A DNA stretch of 64,000 bases from Shewanella frigidimarina (GCF_003797125.1 NZ_RKKE01000002.1:409661-473660), one strand, 5' to 3'. Shown: positions 11,101 through 20,858, counted from the stretch's first letter. A program made the numbers and translations. The notes: generated by a model from the letters alone, not told the origin.

Positions 11101-14000
11101 CCGATAAAACAATTCCAAAGCAACCAAGGGTTGCCAGTATGACAAATCATGCTATCCCACCTGCACATTTAACGGCATTTCAACAAAATCAGTGGTTAGC
11201 ACAACAAGCGCATTTAGCTTATTTGGCCAGCCGAGATGCAGGCTTGAAAGTAGCCGACAGTTTATTACGGTCCCAATTAGCTGGTTTTAGCCATCAGACA
11301 ACTGCGACTCAAGTCGCGTCTCCGGTGGCTAATACTTATGCCGTTAATGCTGCAGTACAAACCGCGGTTAAGAGTGAAACCATTAGCCCTGCCAGGTTAA
11401 TCCAACCTAATCATGCTTGTGTGCCCGCTTACACTGCACCTATTCCAGCGAATAAACCGTGTATTTGGAATTACGCTGATTTAGTTGAATATGCCGAAGG
11501 CGATATCGCTAAAGTATTTGGCTCAGATTACGCCATTATCGACAGTTACTCGCGCCGAGTTCGCTTACCGACAACAGATTATTTATTGGTGTCACGCGTC
11601 ACTAAACTCGATGCCACCATGAATCAATACAAACCGTGTTCAATGACTACAGAATACGACATCCCCGTCGATGCCCCGTATTTAGTGGATGGTCAAATCC
11701 CTTGGGCTGTCGCGGTAGAATCGGGCCAGTGCGATTTAATGTTGATCAGTTATTTAGGTATCGATTTTGAAAACAAAGGCGAGCGGGTTTATCGCTTATT
11801 AGATTGTACTTTAACCTTCTTAGAAGATTTACCCCGTGGCGGCGACACTCTGCGTTACGACATTAAAATCAATAACTTTGCCAGCAATGGCGACACGTTA
11901 TTATTCTTTTTCTCTTACGAATGTTTCGTAGGCGACAAGATGATCCTAAAAATGGATGGCGGTTGTGCAGGCTTCTTTACCGACCAAGAACTGGCCGATG
12001 GTAAAGGGGTTATTCAAACTGAAGATGAAATAAAACATCGTCAACAAGTGCTCAACAATCCGAATAAACCAACCTTTACACCATTACTACATTGTAACCA
12101 AACGGCATTTGATTATGGTCAAATTCATCATTTACTGACCGGTGATATTGGCAGCTGTTTTGGTGGCGACCATGTCGCGCATCAGCTACAAACTGGGGTG
12201 CAAAAATCGCTTTGTTTTGCCTCTGAAAAGTTCTTAATGATTGAGCGAGTGAGTCAATTACAAACACAAGGTGGTACGTGGGGCTTAGGCTTACTCGAAG
12301 GTCATAAACACATTGCGCCAGACCATTGGTATTTCCCTTGTCATTTCCAAGGCGACCAAGTGATGGCAGGCTCGTTAATGGCCGAGGGTTGTGGCCAGCT
12401 ATTACAGTTCTTTATGATCCACATCGGCATGCATACTCTAGTAGAAAATGGCCGATTCCAACCATTGGAAAATGCTTCGCAAAAAGTTCGCTGTCGTGGC
12501 CAAGTGTTACCACAAACGGCTGAGCTGACCTATCGCATGGAAGTGACTGAAATCGGTATTCATCCCCGCCCGTATGCCAAAGCCAATATTGATATTTTAC
12601 TCAATGGAAAAGTCGTGGTCGATTTCCAAAACTTGGGTGTAATGATTAAAGAAGATGCCGAATGTACTCGTTATCCGCTTATCTCGTTAGACGCTAGCCC
12701 TGCCGTTGATTCAAACGCTAGCAGTAAAGTGATTGCTAACAAAGCGCCGTTAATGGCGCAAATTCCAGATTTAAACGCCCCGAGTAACAAGGGCGTTATT
12801 CCGCTAAATCACGTTGAAGCGCCCATAGTCAGTGCCGATTCAAAGTACGCCAATCGCGTGCCCGATACAGTGCCATTTACCCCGTACCATATGTTTGAGT
12901 TTGCTACTGGCGATATCGAAAAATGCTTTGGCCCTGACTTTAGTATTTACCGCGGACTTATCCCGCCGCGCACACCTTGTGGCGATTTACAGTTAACCAC
13001 TCGCGTGGTTGAAATTAACGGTAAACGCGGCGAATTGAAAAAGCCATCATCGTGTATAGCAGAATACGAAGTGCCTGCAGATGCTTGGTACTTTGTGAAA
13101 AACAGCCATCAAGCGGTAATGCCTTATTCGGTGTTAATGGAAATTTCATTACAACCCAATGGCTTTATTTCTGGCTACATGGGCACCACCCTAGGTTTTC
13201 CTGGGCAAGAGCTATTTTTCCGTAACTTAGACGGTGGCGGAAAATTATTACGTCATGTGGATTTACGCGGTAAAACTATCGTCAATGACTCAAAGCTATT
13301 ATCAACCGTCATTGCTGGCAGTAACATTATTCAAAGCTTCACCTTTGAGTTAAGTGTCGATAACGAGCCGTTTTACACTGGTAGCGCGGTATTTGGTTAC
13401 TTTAAAGGTGATGCGCTTAAAAACCAGTTAGGCATAGATAACGGCAAAATAACCCAACCATGGCATGTTGATAACAATGTCGCGGCAGACATTAGCGTTA
13501 ACTTACTGGATAAACAGTCACGGGTATTTACTCCGCCAACTAGCCAACCGCATTATTGTTTAGCGGGCGGCCAGCTTAACTTTATCGACAAAGCAGAAAT
13601 TGTTGAAGCGGGCGGGAAATACGGTAAAGGCTATCTTGCTGCGTCACGCACTATTGACCCTAGTGATTGGTTCTTTCAATTCCACTTCCATCAAGATCCG
13701 GTAATGCCAGGTTCATTAGGTGTTGAAGCCGTGATCGAGTTGATGCAAACTTACGCCATCAGCACAGACCTAGGTAAAGGTTTCACTAATCCAAAGTTCG
13801 GCCAAATATTGTCGGATATTAAATGGAAATATCGCGGTCAAATTAACCCACTGAACAAACAAATGTCACTTGATGTACATATCAGTGCAGTAAAAGATGA
13901 AGACGGTAAACGCATCATAATAGGCGACGCAAACCTCAGTAAAGATGGTCTGCGCATTTATGAAGTCAAAGATATCGCCATCTGTATTGAAGAAGCTTAG
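8112..14000 (+). CDS. pfaC: PfaC, omega-3 PUFA synthase subunit (KS-CLF-DH-DH)
   Basis: A 1962-residue subunit that condenses and dehydrates the growing acyl chain. The first ketosynthase has Cys216 (DAACASS), His356 (ECHATGT) and His396 (SNLGH). A second ketosynthase-like domain, the chain-length factor, has SAGEQSV with Glu near 702 where the catalytic cysteine would be, so it should not condense. Two FabA-like dehydratase domains follow, with His1411 (HFQGDQVMAGS) and His1858 (HFHQDPVMPGS), joined by flexible linkers. The TTG start overlaps the pfaB stop by four bases and is preceded by a strong AAGGAG site at about 8099, which supports this start. The domain order is that of all characterised PfaC proteins. 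Confidence 0.96.
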   Translation: MSSQATPKIAIVGLANQYPDADTPAKFWQNLLDKKDSRSQISASKLNASPSDYLGVQGESDRFYCDKGGYIQDFQFNPQGYRIEPDAFTGLDDSFLWATDTARNALTDAGIDLNHNVLQRTGIVMGTLSFPTAKSNELFVPLYHSAVEKALQTKLQQPNFSLQSFNQASQNNSITNNNVAPKIVNLRNGAVAHNASKIVADALGLGGTQLSLDAACASSVYALKLACDYLHTGKADMMLAGAVSGADPFFINMGFSIFHAYPDHGISAPFDSNSKGLFAGEGAGVLVLKRLEDAERDGDHIYALVSGIGLSNDGKGQFVLSPNSKGQVQAFERAYRDAAAIDPSITPASIEVIECHATGTPLGDKVELTSMERFFEDKLQGSATPLIGSAKSNLGHLLTAAGMPGIMKMIFAMRQGVLPPSINISSPIASPNGLFGQATLPNAVLPWPDKVGNKARHAGVSVFGFGGCNAHLLIESYQAKAVTDSTQNNSTKTRHSTLVDAETPMHITGMAAHFGQCSSIDALAKKIIAKQAIFSPLPTQRWKGLDKHPELLAQYGITQVPQGAYIDQFDFDFLRFKVPPNEDDRLISQQLLLIKVADEAIADAKLTPGSKVAVLVAMETELELHQFRGRVNLHSQIAQSLNAQGIQLSTAEYDSLETIAMDSVLDAAKLNQYTSFIGNIMASRIASLWDFNGPAFTISAGEQSVNRCIDVAQNLFALGSLQEPLDAIIIAAVDLSGSIENMLFNTAKLNAKGLSSTDWLVGEGAGALVLQQTNAAHTQLDSYASIDSVNFTPLSQLPTQLPAELSADVVELNQSPECILSTQGQQFAQGLTDAAIAVSSAPLLSKAHDILGHTFAASGMASLLHGLVQTRHIDKPSINASVFTSSDNQYSQVNLSVSAAQQHALHARLGNNLTQQLATGSKLSLIKQVSLGGRDIYQHIIDSPLDALDSIINQCADIAPAVVNTIESKQPTIRDNNPLSVNNSENIAEPLMSENMPDKTIPKQPRVASMTNHAIPPAHLTAFQQNQWLAQQAHLAYLASRDAGLKVADSLLRSQLAGFSHQTTATQVASPVANTYAVNAAVQTAVKSETISPARLIQPNHACVPAYTAPIPANKPCIWNYADLVEYAEGDIAKVFGSDYAIIDSYSRRVRLPTTDYLLVSRVTKLDATMNQYKPCSMTTEYDIPVDAPYLVDGQIPWAVAVESGQCDLMLISYLGIDFENKGERVYRLLDCTLTFLEDLPRGGDTLRYDIKINNFASNGDTLLFFFSYECFVGDKMILKMDGGCAGFFTDQELADGKGVIQTEDEIKHRQQVLNNPNKPTFTPLLHCNQTAFDYGQIHHLLTGDIGSCFGGDHVAHQLQTGVQKSLCFASEKFLMIERVSQLQTQGGTWGLGLLEGHKHIAPDHWYFPCHFQGDQVMAGSLMAEGCGQLLQFFMIHIGMHTLVENGRFQPLENASQKVRCRGQVLPQTAELTYRMEVTEIGIHPRPYAKANIDILLNGKVVVDFQNLGVMIKEDAECTRYPLISLDASPAVDSNASSKVIANKAPLMAQIPDLNAPSNKGVIPLNHVEAPIVSADSKYANRVPDTVPFTPYHMFEFATGDIEKCFGPDFSIYRGLIPPRTPCGDLQLTTRVVEINGKRGELKKPSSCIAEYEVPADAWYFVKNSHQAVMPYSVLMEISLQPNGFISGYMGTTLGFPGQELFFRNLDGGGKLLRHVDLRGKTIVNDSKLLSTVIAGSNIIQSFTFELSVDNEPFYTGSAVFGYFKGDALKNQLGIDNGKITQPWHVDNNVAADISVNLLDKQSRVFTPPTSQPHYCLAGGQLNFIDKAEIVEAGGKYGKGYLAASRTIDPSDWFFQFHFHQDPVMPGSLGVEAVIELMQTYAISTDLGKGFTNPKFGQILSDIKWKYRGQINPLNKQMSLDVHISAVKDEDGKRIIIGDANLSKDGLRIYEVKDIAICIEEA

Positions 14001-14017
14001 GCCAAAAAGGAATAATA

Positions 14018-15646
14018 ATGACAACTCAAGTGCACAACGAAAAGCTTTCTCCTTGGCCATGGCAAGTTAGCCAGCAACACGTCAGTTTTGACCCTGTAGG
14101 CATGGATAAGAAGCTTAAAGATTTATCACAAGCGTGTTATGTGGTTAACGACACACAACAAGGCTTAGGGGTTGCTCAGCAAGCCCAAGTCGTAACTGAT
14201 GCTATTACTGCAGCAAATGCTCTGCCAGTCAGCGCATTTGCCCCAGCCCTTGGCACTCAAAGCTTAGGCGACAGTAATTTCCGCCGCGTTCACGGGGTAA
14301 AATTTGCCTATTATGCTGGTGCGATGGCCAATGGTATTTCTTCTGAAGAACTGGTTATTGCGTTAGGTCAGGCTGGTATTTTATGCTCGTTTGGCGCAGC
14401 TGGGTTAATTCCATCTCGAGTTGAACAAGCCATTAACCGTATTCAAGCGGCATTACCAAATGGTCCATACGCATTTAATTTAATTCACAGCCCAAGTGAA
14501 CCTGCGCTAGAGCGTGGCAGTGTTGAGCTATTTTTAAAGCACAAAGTGCGCACTGTTGAGGCTTCTGCCTTTTTAGGCTTAACCCCACAAATTGTCTATT
14601 ATCGTGCAGCCGGTTTAAGCCGTGATGCAAACGGTCATGTGCAAATAGACAATAAAGTGATTGCGAAAATCAGCCGTACTGAAGTGGCGATTAAATTCAT
14701 GCAGCCTGCACCCGTTAAAATACTGCAACAGTTGCTTGATGAAGGTCTTATCAGCGCAGAGCAAATGGAGTTGGCTCAGCTAGTGCCTATGGCTGATGAT
14801 ATTACCGCTGAAGCAGACTCAGGCGGTCATACCGACAATCGACCATTAGTCACTTTACTGCCCACTATTTTGGCATTAAAAGATCAAGTGCAAGCACAGT
14901 ACAAGTATAGAACCCCTATTCGTGTTGGTGCCGGTGGTGGTGTTGGCACGCCTGACGCGGCACTGGCGACATTTCATATGGGCGCAGCCTACATCGTTAC
15001 TGGTTCAATCAACCAAGCTTGTGTAGAAGCCGGAGCCAGCGAGCATACTCGTAAATTACTGGCCACCACAGAAATGGCCGATGTGACTATGGCACCTGCT
15101 GCCGATATGTTCGAAATGGGCGTTAAGCTGCAAGTGGTAAAGCGCGGCACCTTATTCCCAATGCGTGCCAACAAGTTATATGAAATCTATACCCGCTATG
15201 ACTCGATTGAAGCCATTCCAAGCGAGGAACGTGAAAAACTTGAAAAACAAGTATTCCGCTCAAGCCTGGATGATATTTGGACAGGCACGGTAGCGCATTT
15301 CAATGAGCGCGACCCGAAACAAATTGAGCGAGCTAAAGATAACCCTAAGCGTAAAATGGCGTTAATTTTCCGTTGGTATTTAGGTTTATCAAGCCGTTGG
15401 TCAAACACCGGTGAACTTGGTCGCGAGATGGATTATCAAATCTGGGCAGGTCCGGCACTCGGCGCGTTTAACGCATGGGCTAAAGGCAGTTATTTAGATG
15501 ACTACACCCAACGTCATGCAGTAGACTTAGCCAAACACTTAATGCATGGCGCAGCTTATTTGGCCCGAGTTAATTTATTAACGGCACAAGGTGTTAGCCT
15601 TCCGGTAGCATTACAACGCTGGCGTCCAATTGACCAAGTAAAGTGA
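14018..15646 (+). CDS. pfaD: PfaD, trans-acting enoyl reductase of the PUFA synthase
   Basis: A 542-residue FMN-dependent TIM-barrel reductase related to nitronate monooxygenase/FabK that reduces enoyl intermediates in trans. The flavin-binding core is visible as GAGGGVGTPDAAL and IVTGSINQACVEAG around bases 14930-15030, followed by a helical C-terminal region found in PfaD. The ATG follows pfaC by 17 bases with an AAGGA site in between, so it is probably in the same transcript. Length and order match other marine pfa clusters. Confidence 0.95.
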   Translation: MTTQVHNEKLSPWPWQVSQQHVSFDPVGMDKKLKDLSQACYVVNDTQQGLGVAQQAQVVTDAITAANALPVSAFAPALGTQSLGDSNFRRVHGVKFAYYAGAMANGISSEELVIALGQAGILCSFGAAGLIPSRVEQAINRIQAALPNGPYAFNLIHSPSEPALERGSVELFLKHKVRTVEASAFLGLTPQIVYYRAAGLSRDANGHVQIDNKVIAKISRTEVAIKFMQPAPVKILQQLLDEGLISAEQMELAQLVPMADDITAEADSGGHTDNRPLVTLLPTILALKDQVQAQYKYRTPIRVGAGGGVGTPDAALATFHMGAAYIVTGSINQACVEAGASEHTRKLLATTEMADVTMAPAADMFEMGVKLQVVKRGTLFPMRANKLYEIYTRYDSIEAIPSEEREKLEKQVFRSSLDDIWTGTVAHFNERDPKQIERAKDNPKRKMALIFRWYLGLSSRWSNTGELGREMDYQIWAGPALGAFNAWAKGSYLDDYTQRHAVDLAKHLMHGAAYLARVNLLTAQGVSLPVALQRWRPIDQVK

Positions 15647-15666
15647 TCGACCAAATGAAATAGATT

Positions 15667-15688
15667 GATCTCGCTTTATTGCGAGATC
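15667..15688 (+). other. Hairpin between pfaD and the small cysteine protein gene
   Basis: A perfect 8-bp inverted repeat (GATCTCGC / GCGAGATC) with a six-base loop lies 20 bases after the pfaD stop. It is not followed by a T-run, so it is not a standard terminator. It may stabilise the pfa mRNA 3' end or mark partial separation of the downstream gene. Confidence 0.5.
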
Positions 15689-15710
15689 AGCTAGAAAGAT
15701 AGGAACCGAC

Positions 15711-15968
15711 ATGAGCGATACACAGAAACTCGATTTTTCAGCGATTAATGACCCAACATTGGCATCGTTTAATCAACAAAAAAATCTGATAAAACGCATG
15801 CTCAAAGGTAACAGCGCAACTTGCAGCGACTGTAGTAAACCGCTGACACTGCAATTACCGCCTAACACCAAAAAGGCACCAAAAAGCGCTAAAGCCCCAG
15901 GGATTTATTGCGCTAAAGGTTGCACCGACATCGAGCTAGACATGGAAGCCGTTGCGTTAATGAAATAG
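15711..15968 (+). CDS. Small conserved-looking protein with four cysteines, unknown function
   Basis: An 85-residue protein I cannot assign to a named family. It has a CxxC pair (Cys38, Cys41) and a CxxxC pair (Cys67, Cys71) separated by a Lys/Pro-rich segment, suggesting a small zinc-binding fold; this is inference from spacing only. No signal peptide or membrane segment is seen. The ATG has an AGGA ribosome site six bases upstream. It lies 64 bases after pfaD on the same strand and before the cluster terminator, so it may be cotranscribed with the pfa genes, though a hairpin sits between. A role in EPA synthesis is not shown. Confidence 0.72.
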   Translation: MSDTQKLDFSAINDPTLASFNQQKNLIKRMLKGNSATCSDCSKPLTLQLPPNTKKAPKSAKAPGIYCAKGCTDIELDMEAVALMK

Positions 15969-16005
15969 CATTAATTAAGCGAGCCAATTTAATGCCTTCA
16001 TAAAG

Positions 16006-16039
16006 AAATGACCCTCTTTAATAAGAGGGTCATTTTTTT
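16006..16039. terminator. Strong bidirectional rho-independent terminator
   Basis: A perfect 13-bp stem (AAATGACCCTCTT with its complement) and a four-base loop, with a T-run on the + side and an A-run on the left for the minus strand. It lies between the convergent small cysteine protein gene and the FAA-hydrolase gene and should end both transcripts, including the pfa operon. Confidence 0.93.
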
Positions 16040-16067
16040 CGAGCATGCTTTATTTCACGGCCTAACT

Positions 16068-16760
16068 CTATTTTGCCTGCCATTGCTTAACGATTTCGGG
16101 GTTACCACAAAGCTGTTCAATCGGTTTATCGCCCGACAGTGCAGCTTCAAATACAGTAAATGGCACATTAGCCCATAAGCTCAGCTCAAAAGTAGTATTT
16201 TCTGTCACCACACCTACGCCTTTAGGTGTCCCTGTCATGACAATGTCACCATCGTTTAAGGTCATAAACTCACTGACGGCGTTATAAATAGCTTGTGGCT
16301 GGTACATCATTAATTGCTGATGGCCTAATTGCGTCACGACATTATCAATGGTTAATTGAAAGCACCAATCTTTGATGTCTGGTGTTACTGCAATAAATTC
16401 GCTGAATAACGCCGAACCATCAAAAGCTTTAGAACGTTCCCACGGTAAGCCTTTGGTTTTTAACTTGGTTTGCAGCTCACGCTTGGTCATATCAAGCCCA
16501 ACACCAACCGCACTAAAATGACCATTATTCACCATAAAGCACAACTCGGCCTCGTAATGTAAGGGCTCACCTAAGTAACTACATAACGTGTTAGTAATGG
16601 CTGAGTTTGGCTTAAGAAACACTACCATATCATCAGGAATGTCATTACCGAGCTCATCAATATGCTCGGCATAATTACGCCCAATACAAATGATTTTTGA
16701 TGGCGAGACGAGGCGTACTTGGCCATTTGATTGCGTTAGCGATACTGATTGTAGACCCAC
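16068..16760 (-). CDS. Fumarylacetoacetate hydrolase family protein
   Basis: A 230-residue enzyme of the FAH superfamily (FAHD1/YcgM-like), metal-dependent hydrolases or decarboxylases acting on acylpyruvates, oxaloacetate or related keto acids. Visible motifs are CIGRNYAEHIDELGND near the N-terminus, the FLKPNSAI loop, metal-binding YEAELCFM, the GLDMTKRELQ segment and MTGTPKGVG. The length fits a single-domain member. The start is GTG with a GAGG site five bases upstream. It stands alone, convergent with the pfa genes. The exact substrate cannot be told from sequence. Confidence 0.9.
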   Translation of the reverse strand: MGLQSVSLTQSNGQVRLVSPSKIICIGRNYAEHIDELGNDIPDDMVVFLKPNSAITNTLCSYLGEPLHYEAELCFMVNNGHFSAVGVGLDMTKRELQTKLKTKGLPWERSKAFDGSALFSEFIAVTPDIKDWCFQLTIDNVVTQLGHQQLMMYQPQAIYNAVSEFMTLNDGDIVMTGTPKGVGVVTENTTFELSLWANVPFTVFEAALSGDKPIEQLCGNPEIVKQWQAK

Positions 16761-17132
16761 ATTAACCTCGAATAATTGAAAATAGTAATAAGAATAATCC
16801 TTCTAACAATAAAGCTAATCATTTCAAAATAGAACAACCACTTTTTTTAAATAATACTCAAAGCATTATCGCTTGCCTATTAGATGCTGAATAGCTCAAT
16901 GATATTGCTCTATTAGTCCTAATCAATTGGTACACATGCTCAATATGCATTTGGATTGAAAAGTGAAATATAACCATAAAAACAAGGGTATATTTCTATT
17001 TCCACACAAGGTCATTTACATTATTTTAACAAACAACTACTCTAGAGATTGTCACTATTGAACAAAAAACATCCTTGATTACGCATAAATACGGCAAGAA
17101 TGACGTCAGAAAATAACAATAAGAGAGACTAA
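16761..17132. other. 372-bp divergent intergenic region
   Basis: AT-rich spacer between the divergently transcribed FAA-hydrolase gene (minus) and the chemoreceptor gene (plus). It must hold both promoters, but I see no convincing sigma-28, sigma-54 or near-consensus sigma-70 site and no ORF of note. The chemoreceptor has an AAGAGAGA ribosome site just before its ATG. Confidence 0.6.
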
Positions 17133-19169
17133 ATGACAATATTCGAATTGACAATCAAACAAAAAATAGCGTTAGGATTTGCCTCGATTGGCTTATTACT
17201 GCTTGCTGGAAGTAGTTTTTTTTATCATTCCTTGAGTAAAATTCAAACAGCCAATATTAATATCGAAACCTTAGCAGTACCAGTTCAAAACCAGTCAAAT
17301 GCCTTGCAAATTACCCTATTAAAAATGGCTAAAACTGGCAGTTTAGCTTATTCACAAATCGATAATGACAATATTGATCTCAGTTATAAGCGGTTCAAGC
17401 AATTGCAACTGGAGTTCAGAGAGGTATTAAAGACATTATCTGCAAAAGTGGCTGATCAACCCACAATGCTTCAGTCATTAACTCAAGCTCAAAAATCATA
17501 CCAGCAGTACGAACAGCAATCGCACATCATGTTCGGCGCTAAACTTGAAATAGGACAAAACCGCGACAATTTCGGCACACTAAAACAGCAATTTGATAAT
17601 GTTCGAATTAATGCCAGTAACAATATGATTGATTTAGAACTGATAGAAGCCCCGCCGGGCGAACAGCAGTTATTAAATGAAGTCATTGGCGGCGGAGTAC
17701 GCATCGACGATATGCTGTTTACTCTAGGCAATACCATGACGGAACTTGGCCGATTAACCGCTGTTGATGCTGTGAATATTCATAAACAAGATGTGGCTAT
17801 ATTATTAGGTAATATTACGGTTAATCGCAACTACTTAACCCAACAAGCAGAGCCTTTGGGTGCTACTGAGCTATTTGTAGATTTTGACACTAACTTGCAA
17901 ACAATTAAACAGTTCACCGATAAACCAGGCAGCTTGTATGTCGCACAAGAAAATGTCGTCAATCAGCAGCGCTTAGCTGAGAATAGTAACCTGCAAGCCA
18001 ACACCTTTTTTGATGCAACTAACAATCAGTTAGAGCAATTAGTAAAGCTCGCCAACGAACGATTCCACCAGTTACAAATGGTTGCGATTGATGACGTTAG
18101 TACCGCACAAACATTGGCTGTTGCAATGGCGGTGGTGTTTGTCTTGATGGCGATGTTTATCTATTACTTTACCTCAAAAGCCATGTTAGGCCCCCTACAA
18201 GCCATTAACAGTGCATTATCGCGAATTGCCAGCGGTGATTTATCTCGGCGATTAACCAAGAGAAATAATGATGAATTTGGCGAGTTGATGGATAACATCA
18301 ATAAACTGTCTGACGACCTGACTAATTTATTGCAAGACATTAGTCGTGATGCACACCTGCTAGATGAATCCGCTATTCGCTCGCAAGCGCAAAGCGAAAC
18401 AATATCCCTTTCAGCTTCCGCACAAATTAACAATATTAGCCAAGCTAAGCAGCTTGCAGAGCAAATACATCACAGTTCAAATCAGGTCAATGAGCAAGCC
18501 TCTGAATCTGAACAACATGTTAAATTAGCTTCCTCGCAAGGATTACAAATAAAAAGCATTGCTAATGATAACCGTTTCCGTATTGAAGCCTTATCAACCA
18601 GCTTGCGCGATTCTGTGGAGATCATGGCAAAACTCAGTCAGCACAGTGATAATATTGGTGGGATTTTAACCACCATCAGTGCTATTGCCGATCAGACCAA
18701 TTTGCTAGCATTGAATGCTGCAATTGAAGCTGCAAGAGCGGGTGAACATGGGCGTGGATTTGCCGTTGTTGCTGATGAGGTTCGTTCATTAGCCTCTAGA
18801 ACGCAACTATCAACCGCCGAAATTCAAACCATGATTAGTGCCTTACAGCAAGAAACAACTTATGCCGTTACAGCAATCTCACAAGGACAAATACAAGCCA
18901 GTGAATGTGTAGAACAAAGCCAGTCGTTGCATGATGCAATCGAGCAAATAGAAGCGGCGCTTAGCACTATTAATGGTATGAGCCAAAGCATTACTCATGC
19001 AGCCAATGAACAAGTAAGCCATAGCCAACAAATAGAGCAAACAATGACCCAAACAGCCGATGCAGCAGAACAAAATGCTCAGGAGTCTGCTTCAATGACA
19101 CAGCAAAGCCAGCAATTAAATCAATTAGCTCATTCGCTTACCACCTCTGTTGAACGCTTTACACTCTGA
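17133..19169 (+). CDS. Methyl-accepting chemotaxis protein (membrane receptor)
   Basis: A 678-residue chemoreceptor. A membrane segment at about residues 10-30 is followed by a mostly helical periplasmic region of roughly 300 residues that I cannot match to a named ligand domain. A second membrane segment (about 328-350), a HAMP domain and the cytoplasmic signalling domain follow, with the conserved hairpin tip [20 protein letters not shown] and [15 protein letters not shown] at roughly 515-550. It should form trimers of dimers coupling to CheW/CheA, encoded near 27-33 kb. The C-terminus lacks a CheR-tethering pentapeptide. The ligand is unknown. A terminator at 19207-19244 separates it from the convergent second receptor. 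Confidence 0.94.
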   Translation: MTIFELTIKQKIALGFASIGLLLLAGSSFFYHSLSKIQTANINIETLAVPVQNQSNALQITLLKMAKTGSLAYSQIDNDNIDLSYKRFKQLQLEFREVLKTLSAKVADQPTMLQSLTQAQKSYQQYEQQSHIMFGAKLEIGQNRDNFGTLKQQFDNVRINASNNMIDLELIEAPPGEQQLLNEVIGGGVRIDDMLFTLGNTMTELGRLTAVDAVNIHKQDVAILLGNITVNRNYLTQQAEPLGATELFVDFDTNLQTIKQFTDKPGSLYVAQENVVNQQRLAENSNLQANTFFDATNNQLEQLVKLANERFHQLQMVAIDDVSTAQTLAVAMAVVFVLMAMFIYYFTSKAMLGPLQAINSALSRIASGDLSRRLTKRNNDEFGELMDNINKLSDDLTNLLQDISRDAHLLDESAIRSQAQSETISLSASAQINNISQAKQLAEQIHHSSNQVNEQASESEQHVKLASSQGLQIKSIANDNRFRIEALSTSLRDSVEIMAKLSQHSDNIGGILTTISAIADQTNLLALNAAIEAARAGEHGRGFAVVADEVRSLASRTQLSTAEIQTMISALQQETTYAVTAISQGQIQASECVEQSQSLHDAIEQIEAALSTINGMSQSITHAANEQVSHSQQIEQTMTQTADAAEQNAQESASMTQQSQQLNQLAHSLTTSVERFTL

Positions 19170-19206
19170 GCAGTAGCGTAATAAAAGCGGTAGTCAGAGA
19201 AACAAT

Positions 19207-19244
19207 AAAATAGGCCAGTAATCGCAAGATGTCTGGCCTATTTT
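19207..19244. terminator. Bidirectional terminator between two convergent chemoreceptor genes
   Basis: A perfect 12-bp stem (AAAATAGGCCAG and its complement) around a 14-base loop, with A/T runs at the outer ends on both strands. It is placed to end both receptor transcripts. Confidence 0.88.
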
Positions 19245-19274
19245 GACTCTGTAAAAGATGCTGTGGCGTATCGT

Positions 19275-20858
19275 CTATTTCTTACCTAATGTCCCTACAG
19301 CAAAACGCCTAATAATAGATCGAACCATCAACACTGACTGGCCCAATTCACTACTGTTATGTAACGATTTTTCTGATGAAGCTTTAGTAATTTCTGCAGA
19401 ATCTGCAATATCAATAATTTGCTGATTAATATGCTCAGCGACTGCACTCTGCTGCTCTACCGCCGCAGACATATCTAAGGTAAGTTGGGTAATTTGTTCA
19501 ACGGATTGGTTAATCGACGCTAATGCGTTACGCGTTTTATCAACAATCTCAACACCTTTACTGGCTGCTTGTTCCCCCCTAACCGACACTTGAACGGCAT
19601 TACTGGCTCGCTTCGTTAGTACGCTCACTATGCTGTGAATTCTATCGGTCGATTCTCGAGTTTTCAGTGCTAGGGAACGTACTTCATCTGCAACAACGCT
19701 GAATCCACGACCTTGTTCCCCCGCCCTTGCGGCTTCAATCGCGGCATTTAAGGCCAACAAATTGGTTTGGTCGGCAATACTCGAAATAAGACTGGCCGCT
19801 TGGCCGATCTCATTTGTAGAGTCAGATAACTCGCGTACTGTTTTAGCGATATCCGCGACAGACAGATTTAATTCATCAATAGACTGTTTAGCTTGATTAG
19901 CCAGTTGAGCTCCGTCGGTAACATTGTCTAATGCTTCTTTTGCGCTGTAAGCATTACGCTCGACATTAGCGGACACTTCTTGAATAGCTGTAGACATCTG
20001 GGTAATTGCCGAAGCAATCTGTTGTGTTGATACACTTTGTAAACTTACCGCTTTAGCCGTTGATTCAGCCTCAAGTTGAGTGTGCTCGACAATTCCATCT
20101 AATGATTTTGCAGCATCTTCAATACGCGTCATCGCTGTACGACAACGAGCAACTTCGCAACCCAGAGCCAATTTTGCCTGCGCTTTAGCGCCAAAATCAG
20201 CAAAATAGGTTTCTGCCACAATGAGATCTGTAAACGAATTAGGATTAAGTTTGACGACTTCATACCAATCTTGTTGCTGTTTATAGCCCAACCAAGCCGT
20301 TGATAATACAAGGGTGAATAAACCCATTGCACCAGGGACAACCCCCCAGAACTCAGTTAATACAATGGACAAAATAAACATTGGTAACCATGCGGGTAAT
20401 AATTTAATTACTTGATGTTTTATTTTTGCATGAAGTGGTCTTGGTGACTTATTAGCTTTTATTCTGGCATAAGCCGCTTCAGCACGGGCAATTTCACTTG
20501 GTAATGCAGTAACCCTAACAGACTCGTAACCTGCTATTTTATTATTTTCGAATACTGGAGTAACAAATGCGCTAACCCAATAATAATCACCATTTTTACG
20601 ACGATTCTTAACCAGTCCCATCCACACTTTACCGCTTGAGATACATGCCCACATATCTTTAAATACTTCACTTGGCATGTCTGGATGACGCACAAGATTA
20701 TGTGGTTTACCGATTAGCTCACTTTTATCAAAACCGCTGACCTCAACAAAAGCATCATTACAATAGGTAATATGGCCGCGCAGATCGGTTCCTGAAATTA
20801 AACGAAGAGCATCATCGAAGTTGTACTGATTGAGGGTAACGGGTTGATTATTGCGCAT
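19275..20858 (-). CDS. Aer-like PAS-domain methyl-accepting chemotaxis protein
   Basis: An energy/redox-type receptor of about 527 residues. The N-terminal PAS domain carries TDLRGHITYCNDAF, GKPHNLVRHPDMP and FKDMW, the signature of Aer-type FAD-binding PAS domains. A short hydrophobic hairpin (near 155-200) follows instead of a periplasmic domain, then the MCP signalling domain with [20 protein letters not shown] and [15 protein letters not shown]. The open frame extends to 20945, but family members typically begin MRNNQPVT. An AAGG site lies 12 bases before this ATG (20858) and abuts another ATG at 20870, while the far upstream ATG lacks any ribosome site, so 20858 is preferred. Aerotaxis or redox taxis is inferred from the PAS type. 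Confidence 0.92.
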   Translation of the reverse strand: MRNNQPVTLNQYNFDDALRLISGTDLRGHITYCNDAFVEVSGFDKSELIGKPHNLVRHPDMPSEVFKDMWACISSGKVWMGLVKNRRKNGDYYWVSAFVTPVFENNKIAGYESVRVTALPSEIARAEAAYARIKANKSPRPLHAKIKHQVIKLLPAWLPMFILSIVLTEFWGVVPGAMGLFTLVLSTAWLGYKQQQDWYEVVKLNPNSFTDLIVAETYFADFGAKAQAKLALGCEVARCRTAMTRIEDAAKSLDGIVEHTQLEAESTAKAVSLQSVSTQQIASAITQMSTAIQEVSANVERNAYSAKEALDNVTDGAQLANQAKQSIDELNLSVADIAKTVRELSDSTNEIGQAASLISSIADQTNLLALNAAIEAARAGEQGRGFSVVADEVRSLALKTRESTDRIHSIVSVLTKRASNAVQVSVRGEQAASKGVEIVDKTRNALASINQSVEQITQLTLDMSAAVEQQSAVAEHINQQIIDIADSAEITKASSEKSLHNSSELGQSVLMVRSIIRRFAVGTLGKK

